In this document: positions 44,001 through 52,510 of the stretch, one piece after another
Numbering within the stretch: position 1 is the first letter of the stretch
Layout of the letters: every line of letters begins with the position of its first letter
DNA from: Pseudomonas sp. H1h
Lineage (GTDB): Bacteria > Pseudomonadota > Gammaproteobacteria > Pseudomonadales > Pseudomonadaceae
DNA length: 64,000 bases
Reading direction: 5' to 3'
Assembly: GCF_000633255.1 (NCBI RefSeq)
Contig: NZ_AYMJ01000012.1
Location: 62,001-126,000 of the forward strand
Position numbers and translations under genes: made by a program
Notes under the pieces: generated by a model
What the model was told of the DNA's origin: nothing
Databases searched by the model: none
The model's input: the letters and a program-made list of their open reading frames with translations, nothing else

Positions 44001-44049
44001 CGCCTTCGAGGGTCAACGTGAAACGCGGTTGATTGGCAGGCGCGAACAT
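41002..44049 (-). CDS. vgrG: Evolved VgrG: type VI secretion spike with a C-terminal LysM-like and pore-forming-like extension
   Basis: A 1015-residue protein. Residues 1-640 are a standard VgrG: gp27-like domain, gp5 OB fold (SCWLRVATGWAHDHYGSVLI near 400) and the DUF2345 needle. After about residue 650 comes a CxxCxxCx4C cluster (CEECERCKNGLC), then a LysM-like repeat at about 693-743 (FHIVEQG ... LNPQL ... KPGQLIVLSD). A helical region follows, and finally a glycine-rich hydrophobic stretch at about 950-997 (GIVMGGAAGAAIAGP and GAGGIACGLVLTGLG). That end resembles glycine-zipper pore formers. The extension is more AT-rich than the spike, which suggests a replaced toxin module. No other T6SS structural gene is in the window. 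Confidence 0.88.
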   Translation of the reverse strand: MFAPANQPRFTLTLEGAQLDLKVLEFTGKEAISQPYRFELELVSERPDLDLESLLHRQAFLSFDADGSGVHGQIYQVGQGDSGKRLTRYHLSLVPRLTYLGHRINQRIFQHQTVPQIVARILKDHAILRDAFEFRLGSDYPLREYCVQYAESDLAFIQRLCAEVGIHYHFQHSPEGHVLVFGDDQTVFPRLATPTLYLPGSGMAAGAPAIQRFNVRVETRTSVVTLRDYNFEKPRVQLQRRSESEQRPVLEEYHFPGQFNDRETGKHLAQRALERHVADYRQAEGISDESSLVCGHFLQLTEHPRQDWNDLWLLTAIEHCGRQPQVLEESVTSDGETFQGYRNTFLATPWDVFFRPALGPEKPRMLGYQPAVVTGPKDTEIHCDEYGRVKVQLAWDRDGELNEHSSCWLRVATGWAHDHYGSVLIPRVGMEVLVGFIDADADKPLVMGCLPSAATPVPLDLPADQTRSIFRSQSSPGGGGYNELRIEDKKGAEEIYLRAQRNWTQHVLHDQQVQVDNQRSIVVTGTAKHELKADEQRITHGQRQAEVKRDDHLTVVGDRHIRVSNQATSASGQFHVSAGQQVVIDGGASATIQAGGQWINIGPGGIFSSVPIQVGGAPMAAMSAAPIVPGLPEKLAAAPAAILTPGQIMSLNSDAPFCEECERCKNGLCPAPDTLSQPPKSSARPAPSGAEPGFHIVEQGMSRSALESTLFPQPDPAVLEKFRSLNPQLSQYAKPGQLIVLSDPRNTQCTREEALLMEAAQKVDAALAPMSDAEAEFMARHHGEIESFLSQGSTSMGIGAAMFSNHLKNLAGTLSELESLHKETFDKHGKLKGVDFFEKRKQLMTQLDNSLSPLMRKMVGLPDHPNLRKALGISSRSLVHHWSKVGTSAGIPGYATHIEGVSKASKVIKVGGWIGVGLQATASGIKVKETCREGTEEACRRVRFTESGKFSGIVMGGAAGAAIAGPVCAAIGLSTLGAGGIACGLVLTGLGTAVLGNTFGEWGEQGADVVYEIQK

Positions 44050-44214
44050 CCGATGTGTCTCTGCAGAATGAGGGCGGGCGATTCTGCATGAGGGACAAGG
44101 AGGGTTGGGTGAGTGACGGGAAAATCAGACTTTCCCTACTTTTTCTGTCGAAAAAGCCTTCGAATATCGGCGCATCCAACTACAGACAACTCTCTCAAAC
44201 CCACCACCGAAAAA

Positions 44215-44306
44215 CTGTGGGAGCGGGCTTGCTCGCGAAGGGGCCGTGTCCGTCGACATTGATTTCATTTGATCCACTGCATTCGCGAACAAGCCCGATA
44301 CCACAG
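44215..44306. repeat. REP doublet (REPIN), 92 bp, decayed right arm
   Basis: The left arm CTGTGGGAGCGGGCTTGCTC is intact. The right arm (ATTCGCGAACAAGCCCGATACCACAG) carries three changes. It lies in the 353-bp gap between vgrG and putP, which otherwise holds only the putP terminator. Confidence 0.85.
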
Positions 44307-44340
44307 GGGATCCTTGCTTAGTCAGGGTTATTGCAGGCAT

Positions 44341-44376
44341 AAAAAAACGGCCCGCCTCCTGTCGGAAACGGGCCGC
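44341..44376 (-). terminator. Rho-independent terminator of putP
   Basis: Read leftward, CGGCCCG and CGGGCCG form a 7-bp stem around a 14-base loop, followed by a run of seven T. It starts 27 bp after the putP stop. Confidence 0.85.
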
Positions 44377-44402
44377 TCTCTCCTGAGCCGAAGCTCAATG
44401 CA

Positions 44403-45887
44403 TCACTTGTTCAGGTGGAAATCTTTTTCCGCCGCTTCGAAGCGCTGCACCATGCCAGTGGTCGGCGAGCCGAACTTGCTGACGATGTAGATCGCCAGGC
44501 TGGCGAAGATGAAGCCCGGGATGATTTCGTACAGACCCATCACTTCCCAGTGTTTCCACGCCACAACGGTGATCGCACCGACAAGGATACCGGCCAGTGC
44601 GCCGTTGCGCGTCATGCCTTTCCAGACAACCGAGATCAGCACCACCGGACCAAACGCAGCACCGAAACCGGCCCATGCGTAGCTGACCAGACCCAGCACG
44701 TGGTTTTTCGGGTTGGCTGCCAGTGCGATAGCGATCAGCGCGACCACCAACACCATGGCGCGACCGATCCAGACCAGTTCCTTCTGGGAAGCTGTCTTGC
44801 GGATGAACGCTTTGTAGAAGTCTTCAGTCAGGGCGCTCGAGCACACCAGCAACTGGCAGCTCAGGGTGCTCATCACTGCAGCCAGAATGGCCGACAGCAG
44901 AACACCGGCAATCCATGGGTTGAACAGCAGTTTGGCCAGTTCGATGAAGACGCGCTCGTGGTTTTCAGTCACCGGACCTGCAACTTCCGGGTGTGCCGAG
45001 AAGTAGGCAATACCGAAGAAGCCCACAGCCACGGTGCCGCCCAGGCACAGGATCATCCAGGTCATGGAGATGCGACGGGCATTGGCAATCGACTTTACCG
45101 AGTCAGCCGCCATGAAACGCGCCAGGATGTGCGGTTGACCGAAGTAGCCCAAGCCCCAGCCCATCAGCGAAATGACGCCAATGAAAGTGGTGCCCTTGAG
45201 CATGTCAAAGTTGCTTGGGTCTTGTGCCTCGATCGCCAGGAACGTGGTGTCGACGCCGCCAGTGGCCAACAGGACGATGATCGGCGTAAGGATCAGCGCG
45301 AAAATCATCAGGGTGGCTTGTACGGTGTCGGTCCAGCTCACTGCGAGGAAACCGCCGACGAAGGTGTAGGCAATCGTCGCCGCAGCACCGGCCCACAGCG
45401 CCGTCTCGTAGGACATGCCAAAGGTGCTTTCGAACAGACGGGCACCGGCCACGATGCCAGATGCGCAATAAACGGTGAAAAACACCAGAATCACGATCGC
45501 CGAAATGATACGCAGCAGGCCGCTTTTGTCTTCGAATCGGCTGGAGAAGTAATCCGGCAGCGTCAGGGCGTCACCGTTGTGCTCGGTCTGCACGCGCAGA
45601 CGACCGGCGACGAACAGCCAGTTCAGGTAGGCACCGACGATCAGGCCGATGGCGATCCAGCTTTCGGACAGGCCGGACATATAGATGGCACCCGGCAGGC
45701 CCATCAGCAACCAGCCGCTCATGTCGGAAGCACCGGCAGACAGAGCCGTCACGACGCTGCCGAGGCTGCGGCCGCCAAGAATGTAGTCGGAGAGGTTGTT
45801 GGTGGAGCGATAGGCCATGAAGCCGATCAGCACCATTGCTGCGATGTAGATCACGAACGTGATCAGTGTTGGATTGCTTACGCTCAT
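44403..45887 (-). CDS. putP: Sodium/proline symporter
   Basis: PutP imports proline with sodium. It is 494 residues with about 13 membrane segments of the SSS family. Signature blocks are SAGASDMSGWLLMGLPGA (the sodium-site region), LPDYFSSRFEDKSG and AILAAVMSTLSCQLLVCSSAL. I start at the ATG at 45887 (MSVSNPTLITFV); a longer frame to 46106 adds 73 residues without similarity that run into the operator region. It is divergent from putA across 457 bp containing GTTGCA operator motifs. Confidence 0.96.
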   Translation of the reverse strand: MSVSNPTLITFVIYIAAMVLIGFMAYRSTNNLSDYILGGRSLGSVVTALSAGASDMSGWLLMGLPGAIYMSGLSESWIAIGLIVGAYLNWLFVAGRLRVQTEHNGDALTLPDYFSSRFEDKSGLLRIISAIVILVFFTVYCASGIVAGARLFESTFGMSYETALWAGAAATIAYTFVGGFLAVSWTDTVQATLMIFALILTPIIVLLATGGVDTTFLAIEAQDPSNFDMLKGTTFIGVISLMGWGLGYFGQPHILARFMAADSVKSIANARRISMTWMILCLGGTVAVGFFGIAYFSAHPEVAGPVTENHERVFIELAKLLFNPWIAGVLLSAILAAVMSTLSCQLLVCSSALTEDFYKAFIRKTASQKELVWIGRAMVLVVALIAIALAANPKNHVLGLVSYAWAGFGAAFGPVVLISVVWKGMTRNGALAGILVGAITVVAWKHWEVMGLYEIIPGFIFASLAIYIVSKFGSPTTGMVQRFEAAEKDFHLNK

Positions 45888-46344
45888 TAAGTTACGCCCT
45901 GGCTTTGTTTTTATGTAGCAGCGGTGATGAATCGCACACAAACGACGACGTTTGGCAGACGAATCGGGATCCCGCGCATTTAGGACTGATGTTTCCCCAG
46001 GAAAGCCACCAGCCGATGCATCGGGTATTCCCGGTTGCACCTTGGGCGCGAATGCTATGCAACAAAGCAAAATAGGTGCAACCAGTTTCTCGAGAATAAG
46101 TTGCACCTAGTCGGATATACCCACAAATAAGCGTTTTTTGCTCCCTTTTAACGCAGTCAGAACGCTTTGCTAGAAGCAAACGCACCAAGCAAGTGCTGCA
46201 CTCGAGTACCAGAAAATAATTCCTGATGAGGCGTTTATTTTTCCGACAAAAAAAGGGTTGCACCCGGTTGCACCTCTTTCGGCGCACGGCTAATCTTGCC
46301 GCCAGCTGATGCCACGCAACTGTGGCAACCATGAGGATAAAAAT
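45888..46344. promoter_or_regulatory. putP-putA divergent control region with six GTTGCA motifs
   Basis: GTTGCA, the hexamer recognised by the ribbon-helix-helix domain of PutA in E. coli, occurs at 46034-46039, 46100-46105, 46257-46262 and 46267-46272 on the + strand and at 46058-46063 and 46077-46082 on the other. Four cluster within 72 bp nearer putP. Two are spaced 10 bp apart upstream of putA. This fits autorepression by PutA and repression of putP in the absence of proline. No other gene is visible in the gap. Confidence 0.8.
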
Positions 46345-49300
46345 ATGGCTACCACCACCCTTGGGGTCAAACTCGATGACCCGACCCGCGAGCGCCTGAA
46401 GGCTGCCGCGACCTCGATTGATCGCACACCGCACTGGCTGATCAAGCAGGCAATTTTCAATTACCTGGAAAAACTCGAGGGTGGTGCAACCCTGACCGAG
46501 CTGAACGGTTTGACCGCCAAGGACAGCGACGACGCCGGCGAAGTCCACACCGATCACGCCCATCAGTGTTTCCTCGAATTCGCTGAAAGCATCCTGCCGC
46601 AATCGGTGCTGCGTGCTTCGATCACTGCCGCTTACCGCCGCCCTGAGCCGGAAGTGGTGCCGATGCTGATTGAACAGGCGCGCCTGCCGGCACCGATGGC
46701 CGAAGCCACCAACAAACTCGCCGCGACCATCGCGGAAAAACTGCGTAACCAGAAAAGTGCCGGCGGTCGTGCAGGCATTGTTCAGGGTCTGCTGCAGGAA
46801 TTCTCCCTGTCGTCCCAGGAAGGCGTAGCCCTGATGTGCCTGGCCGAAGCGCTGCTGCGTATACCGGACAAAGGCACTCGTGATGCGCTGATCCGCGACA
46901 AGATCAGCACCGGCAACTGGCACCCGCATTTGGGCAACAGCCCTTCGCTGTTCGTCAACGCGGCCACTTGGGGCCTGCTGCTGACCGGCAAACTGGTGTC
47001 GACCCACAACGAAGCCGGCCTGACGTCGTCGCTGAGCCGCATCATCGGCAAGAGCGGCGAGCCGATGATCCGCAAGGGTGTCGACATGGCCATGCGCCTG
47101 ATGGGCGAGCAGTTCGTCACCGGCGAAACCATCGCCGAAGCGCTGGCCAACGCGAGCAAGTTCGAAGCCAAGGGCTTCCGCTATTCCTACGACATGCTCG
47201 GTGAAGCGGCACTGACCGAGCACGACGCGCAGAAGTACCTGGCGTCGTACGAACAAGCCATCCACTCGATCGGCAAAGCCTCCCACGGCCGTGGGATTTA
47301 TGAAGGCCCGGGCATTTCCATCAAGCTGTCGGCACTGCACCCGCGTTACAGCCGTGCGCAGTACGAGCGCGTGATGGACGAGCTGTACCCGCGCCTGCTG
47401 TCGCTGACCCTGCTGGCCAAGCAATACGACATCGGCCTGAACATCGACGCCGAAGAAGCCGACCGTCTCGAACTGTCGCTGGATCTGCTCGAGCGCCTGT
47501 GCTTCGAGCCGCAACTGACCGGCTGGAACGGCATCGGTTTCGTGATCCAGGCTTACCAGAAGCGTTGCCCGTACGTGATCGACTACGTGATCGACCTGGC
47601 TCGTCGCAGCCGTCATCGCCTGATGATCCGCCTGGTAAAAGGCGCGTACTGGGACAGCGAAATCAAACGCGCCCAGGTCGAAGGCCTGGAAGGCTATCCG
47701 GTCTACACCCGCAAGGTGTACACCGACGTTTCCTACATCGCTTGTGCGCGCAAACTGCTGTCGGTGCCGGAAGTCATCTACCCGCAGTTCGCCACGCACA
47801 ACGCCCACACCCTGTCGGCGATTTACCACATTGCCGGTCAGAACTATTACCCGGGCCAGTACGAATTCCAGTGCCTGCACGGCATGGGCGAACCGCTCTA
47901 CGAGCAGGTTGTCGGCAAAGTTTCCGAAGGCAAGCTGAACCGTCCGTGCCGTGTGTACGCACCGGTCGGCACCCACGAAACCCTGCTGGCGTACCTCGTG
48001 CGTCGTCTGCTGGAAAACGGCGCGAACACCTCGTTCGTCAACCGCATCGCCGACCAGTCGATTTCGATCCAGGAGCTGGTGGCCGATCCGGTGGCTCAGA
48101 TCGAGCAGATGGCGACCGTGGAAGGTGGTTTCGGCCTGCCGCACCCACGCATTCCGTTGCCGCGTGACCTGTACGGTTCCGAGCGCGCCAACTCCTCGGG
48201 CATCGACATGGCCAACGAACACCGTCTGGCCTCGCTGTCCTGCGCCCTGCTCGCCACCGCGCACAACAACTGGAAAGCCGCACCGATGCTCGGTTGCGCC
48301 TCCAGCAACGAAGCCCCGGCCCCGGTGCTGAACCCGGCCGATCACCGCGATGTGGTCGGTCACGTGCAGGAAGCCACCGTCGCAGACGTCGACAACGCGA
48401 TCCAGTGCGCCCTGAACGCCGCGCCGATCTGGCAGGCTACCCCGCCCGCCGAGCGCGCCGCGATTCTGGAACGTGCCGCGGACTTGATGGAAGGCGAGAT
48501 CCAGCCGCTGATGGGCCTGCTGGCCCGTGAAGCCGGCAAGACCTTCGCCAACGCCATCGCCGAAGTCCGTGAAGCGGTCGACTTCCTGCGTTACTACGCG
48601 GTGCAGGCACGCAACGATTTCAGCAACGACGCCCACCGCCCACTGGGCCCGGTGGTGTGCATCAGCCCATGGAACTTCCCGCTGGCCATCTTCAGCGGCC
48701 AGGTCGCTGCGGCACTGGCCGCCGGTAACCCGGTACTGGCCAAACCGGCTGAGCAAACGCCGCTGGTTGCCGCGCAAGCCGTGCGCCTGCTGCTTGAAGC
48801 AGGTATTCCGGAAGGCGTACTGCAACTGCTGCCGGGTCGCGGTGAAACCGTCGGTGCCGGCCTGGTCGGTGATGAGCGCGTCAAAGGCGTGATGTTCACC
48901 GGTTCCACCGAAGTCGCGCGTCTGTTGCAGCGCAACATCGCTGGCCGTCTCGACAGCCAGGGCCGTCCGATTCCGCTGATCGCCGAAACCGGTGGCCAGA
49001 ACGCGATGATTGTCGACTCTTCGGCCCTGACCGAACAAGTCGTGATCGACGTGGTGTCCTCGGCGTTCGACAGCGCCGGTCAGCGCTGCTCGGCTCTGCG
49101 TGTGCTGTGCCTGCAGGAAGATTCTGCTGATCGCGTCATCGAAATGCTCAAAGGTGCCATGGCTGAAAGCCGTCTCGGCAATCCTGAGCGCCTGTCCGTA
49201 GACATCGGCCCGGTGATCGACGCCGAAGCCAAGGCTGGCATCGACAAGCACATCCAGGGCATGCGCGATAAAGGTCGCAACGTGTACCAGGTGGCGATCG

Positions 49301-50298
49301 CCGACACTGAAGAAGTCAAACGCGGCACCTTCGTCATGCCGACCCTGATCGAACTGGAAAGCTTTGACGAGCTGCAGCGCGAGATTTTCGGCCCAGTGCT
49401 GCACGTGGTTCGTTACAAGCGCAAAGAGATCGATCAACTGATCGCTCAGATCAACGCTTCCGGTTACGGCCTGACCCTCGGCGTGCACACCCGGATCGAC
49501 GAAACCATCGCCAAGGTGATCGACAACGTCAACGCCGGTAACGTCTACGTCAACCGCAACATCGTCGGTGCCGTGGTCGGCGTGCAGCCATTCGGCGGCG
49601 AAGGCCTGTCGGGTACTGGCCCGAAAGCCGGTGGCCCGCTGTACCTGTACCGCCTGCTGTCGACCCGTCCGGCCGATGCGATCGAACAATCCTTCGCTCG
49701 CGGTGATGCTGTCGTCGCCCCGGACGTGCGTCTGCGAGATGCCATGAGCAAACCGCTGAACGCCTTCAAAGCCTGGGCCGAGAGCAACAAATACGCCGAC
49801 CTGAGCGCCCTGTGCGTGCAGTACGCCGCCCAGTCGCAAAGCGGTATCACCCGCGTGCTGGCCGGCCCGACCGGCGAGAAGAACAGCTACGCGATACTGC
49901 CGCGCGAGCATGTGCTGTGCCTGGCGGACGTCGAAGGCGATCTGCTGACCCAACTGGCGGCGGTATTGGCTGTCGGCGGTTCGGCAGTGTGGCCGGAGTC
50001 CGACATCAGCAAGGCGTTGTTCGCACGCCTGCCGAAGGACGTTCAGGCGCGGATCAAGCTGATCGCCGACTGGAACAAGGACGAAGTGGTGTTCGATGCA
50101 GTCCTGCACCACGGTCATTCCGATCAGCTGCGCGGCGTCTGCCAGCAGATCGCCAAGCGTGGCGGTGCAATCGTTGGCGTTCAGGGCTTGTCCCAGGGCG
50201 AAACCAACATTGCGCTGGAGCGTCTGGTGATCGAGCGGGCGTTGAGCGTTAACACGGCTGCGGCGGGTGGTAACGCCAGCCTGATGACCATCGGTTAA
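46345..50298 (+). CDS. putA: Trifunctional proline utilisation protein: repressor, proline dehydrogenase, P5C dehydrogenase
   Basis: A 1317-residue PutA oxidising proline to glutamate. Residues 1-47 form the ribbon-helix-helix DNA-binding domain (TTTLGVKLDDPTRERLKAAA). The proline dehydrogenase barrel spans about 190-500, with LVKGAYWDSEIKRAQ near 430, THNAHTLSAIYH and RRLLENGANTSFVNRI for FAD and proline binding. The aldehyde dehydrogenase domain has FTGSTEVARLLQ, catalytic Glu 881 in AETGGQNAM and catalytic Cys 915 in SAGQRCSALR. The ATG at 46345 has GAGG 10 bp upstream; the longer frame from 46309 has no ribosome site. In PAO1 putAP is elsewhere. Confidence 0.97.
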   Translation: MATTTLGVKLDDPTRERLKAAATSIDRTPHWLIKQAIFNYLEKLEGGATLTELNGLTAKDSDDAGEVHTDHAHQCFLEFAESILPQSVLRASITAAYRRPEPEVVPMLIEQARLPAPMAEATNKLAATIAEKLRNQKSAGGRAGIVQGLLQEFSLSSQEGVALMCLAEALLRIPDKGTRDALIRDKISTGNWHPHLGNSPSLFVNAATWGLLLTGKLVSTHNEAGLTSSLSRIIGKSGEPMIRKGVDMAMRLMGEQFVTGETIAEALANASKFEAKGFRYSYDMLGEAALTEHDAQKYLASYEQAIHSIGKASHGRGIYEGPGISIKLSALHPRYSRAQYERVMDELYPRLLSLTLLAKQYDIGLNIDAEEADRLELSLDLLERLCFEPQLTGWNGIGFVIQAYQKRCPYVIDYVIDLARRSRHRLMIRLVKGAYWDSEIKRAQVEGLEGYPVYTRKVYTDVSYIACARKLLSVPEVIYPQFATHNAHTLSAIYHIAGQNYYPGQYEFQCLHGMGEPLYEQVVGKVSEGKLNRPCRVYAPVGTHETLLAYLVRRLLENGANTSFVNRIADQSISIQELVADPVAQIEQMATVEGGFGLPHPRIPLPRDLYGSERANSSGIDMANEHRLASLSCALLATAHNNWKAAPMLGCASSNEAPAPVLNPADHRDVVGHVQEATVADVDNAIQCALNAAPIWQATPPAERAAILERAADLMEGEIQPLMGLLAREAGKTFANAIAEVREAVDFLRYYAVQARNDFSNDAHRPLGPVVCISPWNFPLAIFSGQVAAALAAGNPVLAKPAEQTPLVAAQAVRLLLEAGIPEGVLQLLPGRGETVGAGLVGDERVKGVMFTGSTEVARLLQRNIAGRLDSQGRPIPLIAETGGQNAMIVDSSALTEQVVIDVVSSAFDSAGQRCSALRVLCLQEDSADRVIEMLKGAMAESRLGNPERLSVDIGPVIDAEAKAGIDKHIQGMRDKGRNVYQVAIADTEEVKRGTFVMPTLIELESFDELQREIFGPVLHVVRYKRKEIDQLIAQINASGYGLTLGVHTRIDETIAKVIDNVNAGNVYVNRNIVGAVVGVQPFGGEGLSGTGPKAGGPLYLYRLLSTRPADAIEQSFARGDAVVAPDVRLRDAMSKPLNAFKAWAESNKYADLSALCVQYAAQSQSGITRVLAGPTGEKNSYAILPREHVLCLADVEGDLLTQLAAVLAVGGSAVWPESDISKALFARLPKDVQARIKLIADWNKDEVVFDAVLHHGHSDQLRGVCQQIAKRGGAIVGVQGLSQGETNIALERLVIERALSVNTAAAGGNASLMTIG

Positions 50299-50306
50299 TA
50301 CCGATA

Positions 50307-50333
50307 ACCGGGCTGCCGCAATGGCCGCCCGGT
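50307..50333 (+). terminator. Hairpin after putA
   Basis: ACCGGGCTGCC and GGCCGCCCGGT pair with one mismatch around a 5-base loop, 8 bp after the putA stop. No T run follows, so terminator function is uncertain. Confidence 0.4.
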
Positions 50334-50344
50334 ACGCAATACCC

Positions 50345-50435
50345 CTGTGGGAGCGGGCTTGCTCGCGAACGCGGTCGATCAGTCGACATCAATGTTGCCT
50401 GACACACCGCATTCGCGAGCAAGCCCGCCCCCACA
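50345..50435. repeat. REP doublet (REPIN), about 92 bp
   Basis: Inverted copies of CTGTGGGAGCGGGCTTGCTC flank a 38-base spacer between putA and the acyl-CoA dehydrogenase gene. Confidence 0.92.
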
Positions 50436-50542
50436 TTTGATTAGTGGCACCCCCGCCTCTCCATCACTCCCATCAATCATCCTGTTCAGCCTTTATCAGC
50501 ACGCCTAGACTCGGCCCAACCCCAAATTTCAGGTAGGCCGCC

Positions 50543-52345
50543 ATGTCCGAGACGCTGCTCAGTTCCCGCAATCTGGCTTTCGAGCTGTATGAAGTCCTCG
50601 ATGCCGAAGGCCTGACCCGGCGTGAGCGCTTTTGCGAGCACAATCGCGAAACCTTCGACGCCGCCATCGGCACCGCGCGCAGCATCGCCGAGAAATACTT
50701 CGCGCCGCACAATCGCAAGGGCGACGAGAACGAGCCGCGCTACGAGAACGGCCAGGCGGTTCTGATTCCGGAAGTGAAACCGGCCGTGGATGCTTTCCTC
50801 GAAGCCGGCTTCCTCAACGCCGCGAGAAGCTTCGAGGCCGGTGGCATGCAATTGCCGACGCTGCTGTCGCAAGCGTGCTTTGCGCACTTTCAATCGGCGA
50901 ACGCGGCAACCACTTCGTACCCGTTCCTGACCATGGGCGCGGCCAACCTGATCGAAAGCTTCGGCACTGACGAGCAGAAACAGCGCTTCCTGCAGCCGAT
51001 GATCGACGGCCGTTTCTTCGGCACCATGGCCCTGACCGAACCGCATGCCGGCTCTTCGCTGTCGGATATCAGGACTCGCGCGGAACCTGCGTCCGACGGC
51101 ACTTATCGGCTCAAGGGCAACAAGATCTTCATTTCCGGCGGCGATCACCCGCTGTCGGAAAACATCGTGCACATGGTGCTGGCCAAGCTGCCCGACGCAC
51201 CACCGGGGGTGAAGGGCATTTCGCTGTTCATCGTGCCGAAATTTCTGGTCAACGATGACGGCAGCCTCGGTCAACGCAATGACGTGCTGCTGGCCGGGCT
51301 GTTCCACAAGATGGGCTGGCGCGGTACCACGTCCACCGCACTGAACTTCGGCGATAACGGCGAGTGTGTCGGCTATCTGGTGGGCAAGCCGCATCATGGG
51401 CTGAGCTACATGTTCCAGATGATGAACGAAGCGCGGATCGGCGTCGGTATGGGCGCGGTGATGCTCGGTTATGCCGGGTATCTTTATTCGCTGGAGTACG
51501 CTCGCGAACGTCCGCAAGGTCGTGTGCCGGACAGCAAGGACCCGAGCACAGCGCCGGTGGCGATCATTCAGCACGCGGATGTCAGACGCATGCTGCTGAC
51601 GCAAAAATCCTACGTCGAAGGGGCGTTTGACCTCGGTCTGTACGCGGCGCGGCTGTTCGATGACACCACCACGCTGGAAACCGAAGCCGAGCGCAAACAG
51701 GCCCACGAGTTGCTGGATCTGCTGACGCCGATCGTCAAATCGTGGCCATCGGAGTTCTGCCTGAAGGCTAACGAACTGGCGATCCAGATTCTCGGCGGCC
51801 ACGGTTACACCCGCGAATACCCGGTGGAGCAGTATTACCGTGACAACCGCCTGAATCCGATCCACGAAGGCACCCACGGCATTCAGTCGCTGGACTTGCT
51901 CGGACGCAAACTGGCGCAGAACGGCGGCGCGGGGCTCAAGCAACTGATCCGCCTGATCGCCAACACCGCCGAGCGCGCGACCGCGCACGAATCACTCACC
52001 GAGTTGCGTGAGCCGCTGGAGAAACTGGTGGCGCGCCTGCAAGTCGTGACCATTGGGCTGTTGACTGATCTGGCGCAGGGCAAGGTCAACAGCAGCCTGG
52101 CGAATTCGGCGCTGTACCTGAAGGTGTTCGGGCACACGGTGATTGGCTGGCGCTGGCTGGAGCAGGCGATTCGCGCCGAAGAAGGATTAGCCCATGGCAA
52201 TGCGGCGGATGCCGACTTCTATAAGGGCAAGTTGCAGGCGGCGCGGTATTTCCTGACGTGGGAAGTGCCGGCTTGTCACCATGAACTGGCGTTGCTGGAG
52301 GCGCGGGATGATACGTGCCTGGCGATGCAGGATGCGTGGTTCTGA
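50543..52345 (+). CDS. Acyl-CoA dehydrogenase, large (about 600-residue) type
   Basis: A 600-residue FAD enzyme of the long bacterial acyl-CoA dehydrogenase class. Visible blocks are FFGTMALTEPHAGSSLSDIR (FAD/substrate loop, about 160-179), RIGVGMGAVMLGYAGYLYSL, and the C-terminal IQILGGHGYTREYPVEQYYR followed by IHEGTHGIQSLDLLGRK, where the Glu is the probable catalytic base. A further C-terminal domain follows, as in the FadE/DmdC-like class. It corresponds to PA5020 by position. The chain-length specificity is not readable. It starts at ATG 50543, with an AGG 8 bp upstream. Confidence 0.95.
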   Translation: MSETLLSSRNLAFELYEVLDAEGLTRRERFCEHNRETFDAAIGTARSIAEKYFAPHNRKGDENEPRYENGQAVLIPEVKPAVDAFLEAGFLNAARSFEAGGMQLPTLLSQACFAHFQSANAATTSYPFLTMGAANLIESFGTDEQKQRFLQPMIDGRFFGTMALTEPHAGSSLSDIRTRAEPASDGTYRLKGNKIFISGGDHPLSENIVHMVLAKLPDAPPGVKGISLFIVPKFLVNDDGSLGQRNDVLLAGLFHKMGWRGTTSTALNFGDNGECVGYLVGKPHHGLSYMFQMMNEARIGVGMGAVMLGYAGYLYSLEYARERPQGRVPDSKDPSTAPVAIIQHADVRRMLLTQKSYVEGAFDLGLYAARLFDDTTTLETEAERKQAHELLDLLTPIVKSWPSEFCLKANELAIQILGGHGYTREYPVEQYYRDNRLNPIHEGTHGIQSLDLLGRKLAQNGGAGLKQLIRLIANTAERATAHESLTELREPLEKLVARLQVVTIGLLTDLAQGKVNSSLANSALYLKVFGHTVIGWRWLEQAIRAEEGLAHGNAADADFYKGKLQAARYFLTWEVPACHHELALLEARDDTCLAMQDAWF

Positions 52346-52380
52346 TCAAGCCGTTGAGTTACCCACTCACACTTAAAACA

Positions 52381-52414
52381 TTTGCGCACCTGTCAGGCTT
52401 TACAGGTGTGCAAA
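52381..52414. terminator. Strong hairpin after the acyl-CoA dehydrogenase gene
   Basis: TTTGCGCACCTGT and ACAGGTGTGCAAA form a 13-bp stem with one G-U pair around an 8-base loop. It begins 35 bp after the stop. No T run follows rightward, so this may be a terminator or an operator for the gene at 52511. Confidence 0.45.
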
Positions 52415-52510
52415 TCAGGATTTGGCGATAGGCTGTTTTCGCCTGACATGTAGTTTGCCCGGCAAGTATGGACTTGAAGTACACCTTCCACTCCGAGAGG
52501 CAGACACATC

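Noticed and set aside
45892-50118. Very long open frame antisense to putA (about 1,400 codons)
   Set aside because: It mirrors the codon bias of the real putA gene, crosses the operator region, has no family motif and no ribosome site. GC-rich genes routinely produce such antisense frames.
4681-50435. Regularly recurring 92-bp sequences considered as a CRISPR array
   Set aside because: The copies are kilobases apart, each is an inverted pair with the Pseudomonas REP core, and no cas gene is present.
39379-50542. Accessory block considered as a prophage or integrative element
   Set aside because: No integrase, transposase, tRNA end or direct repeat boundary is visible, and putA/putP are housekeeping genes.
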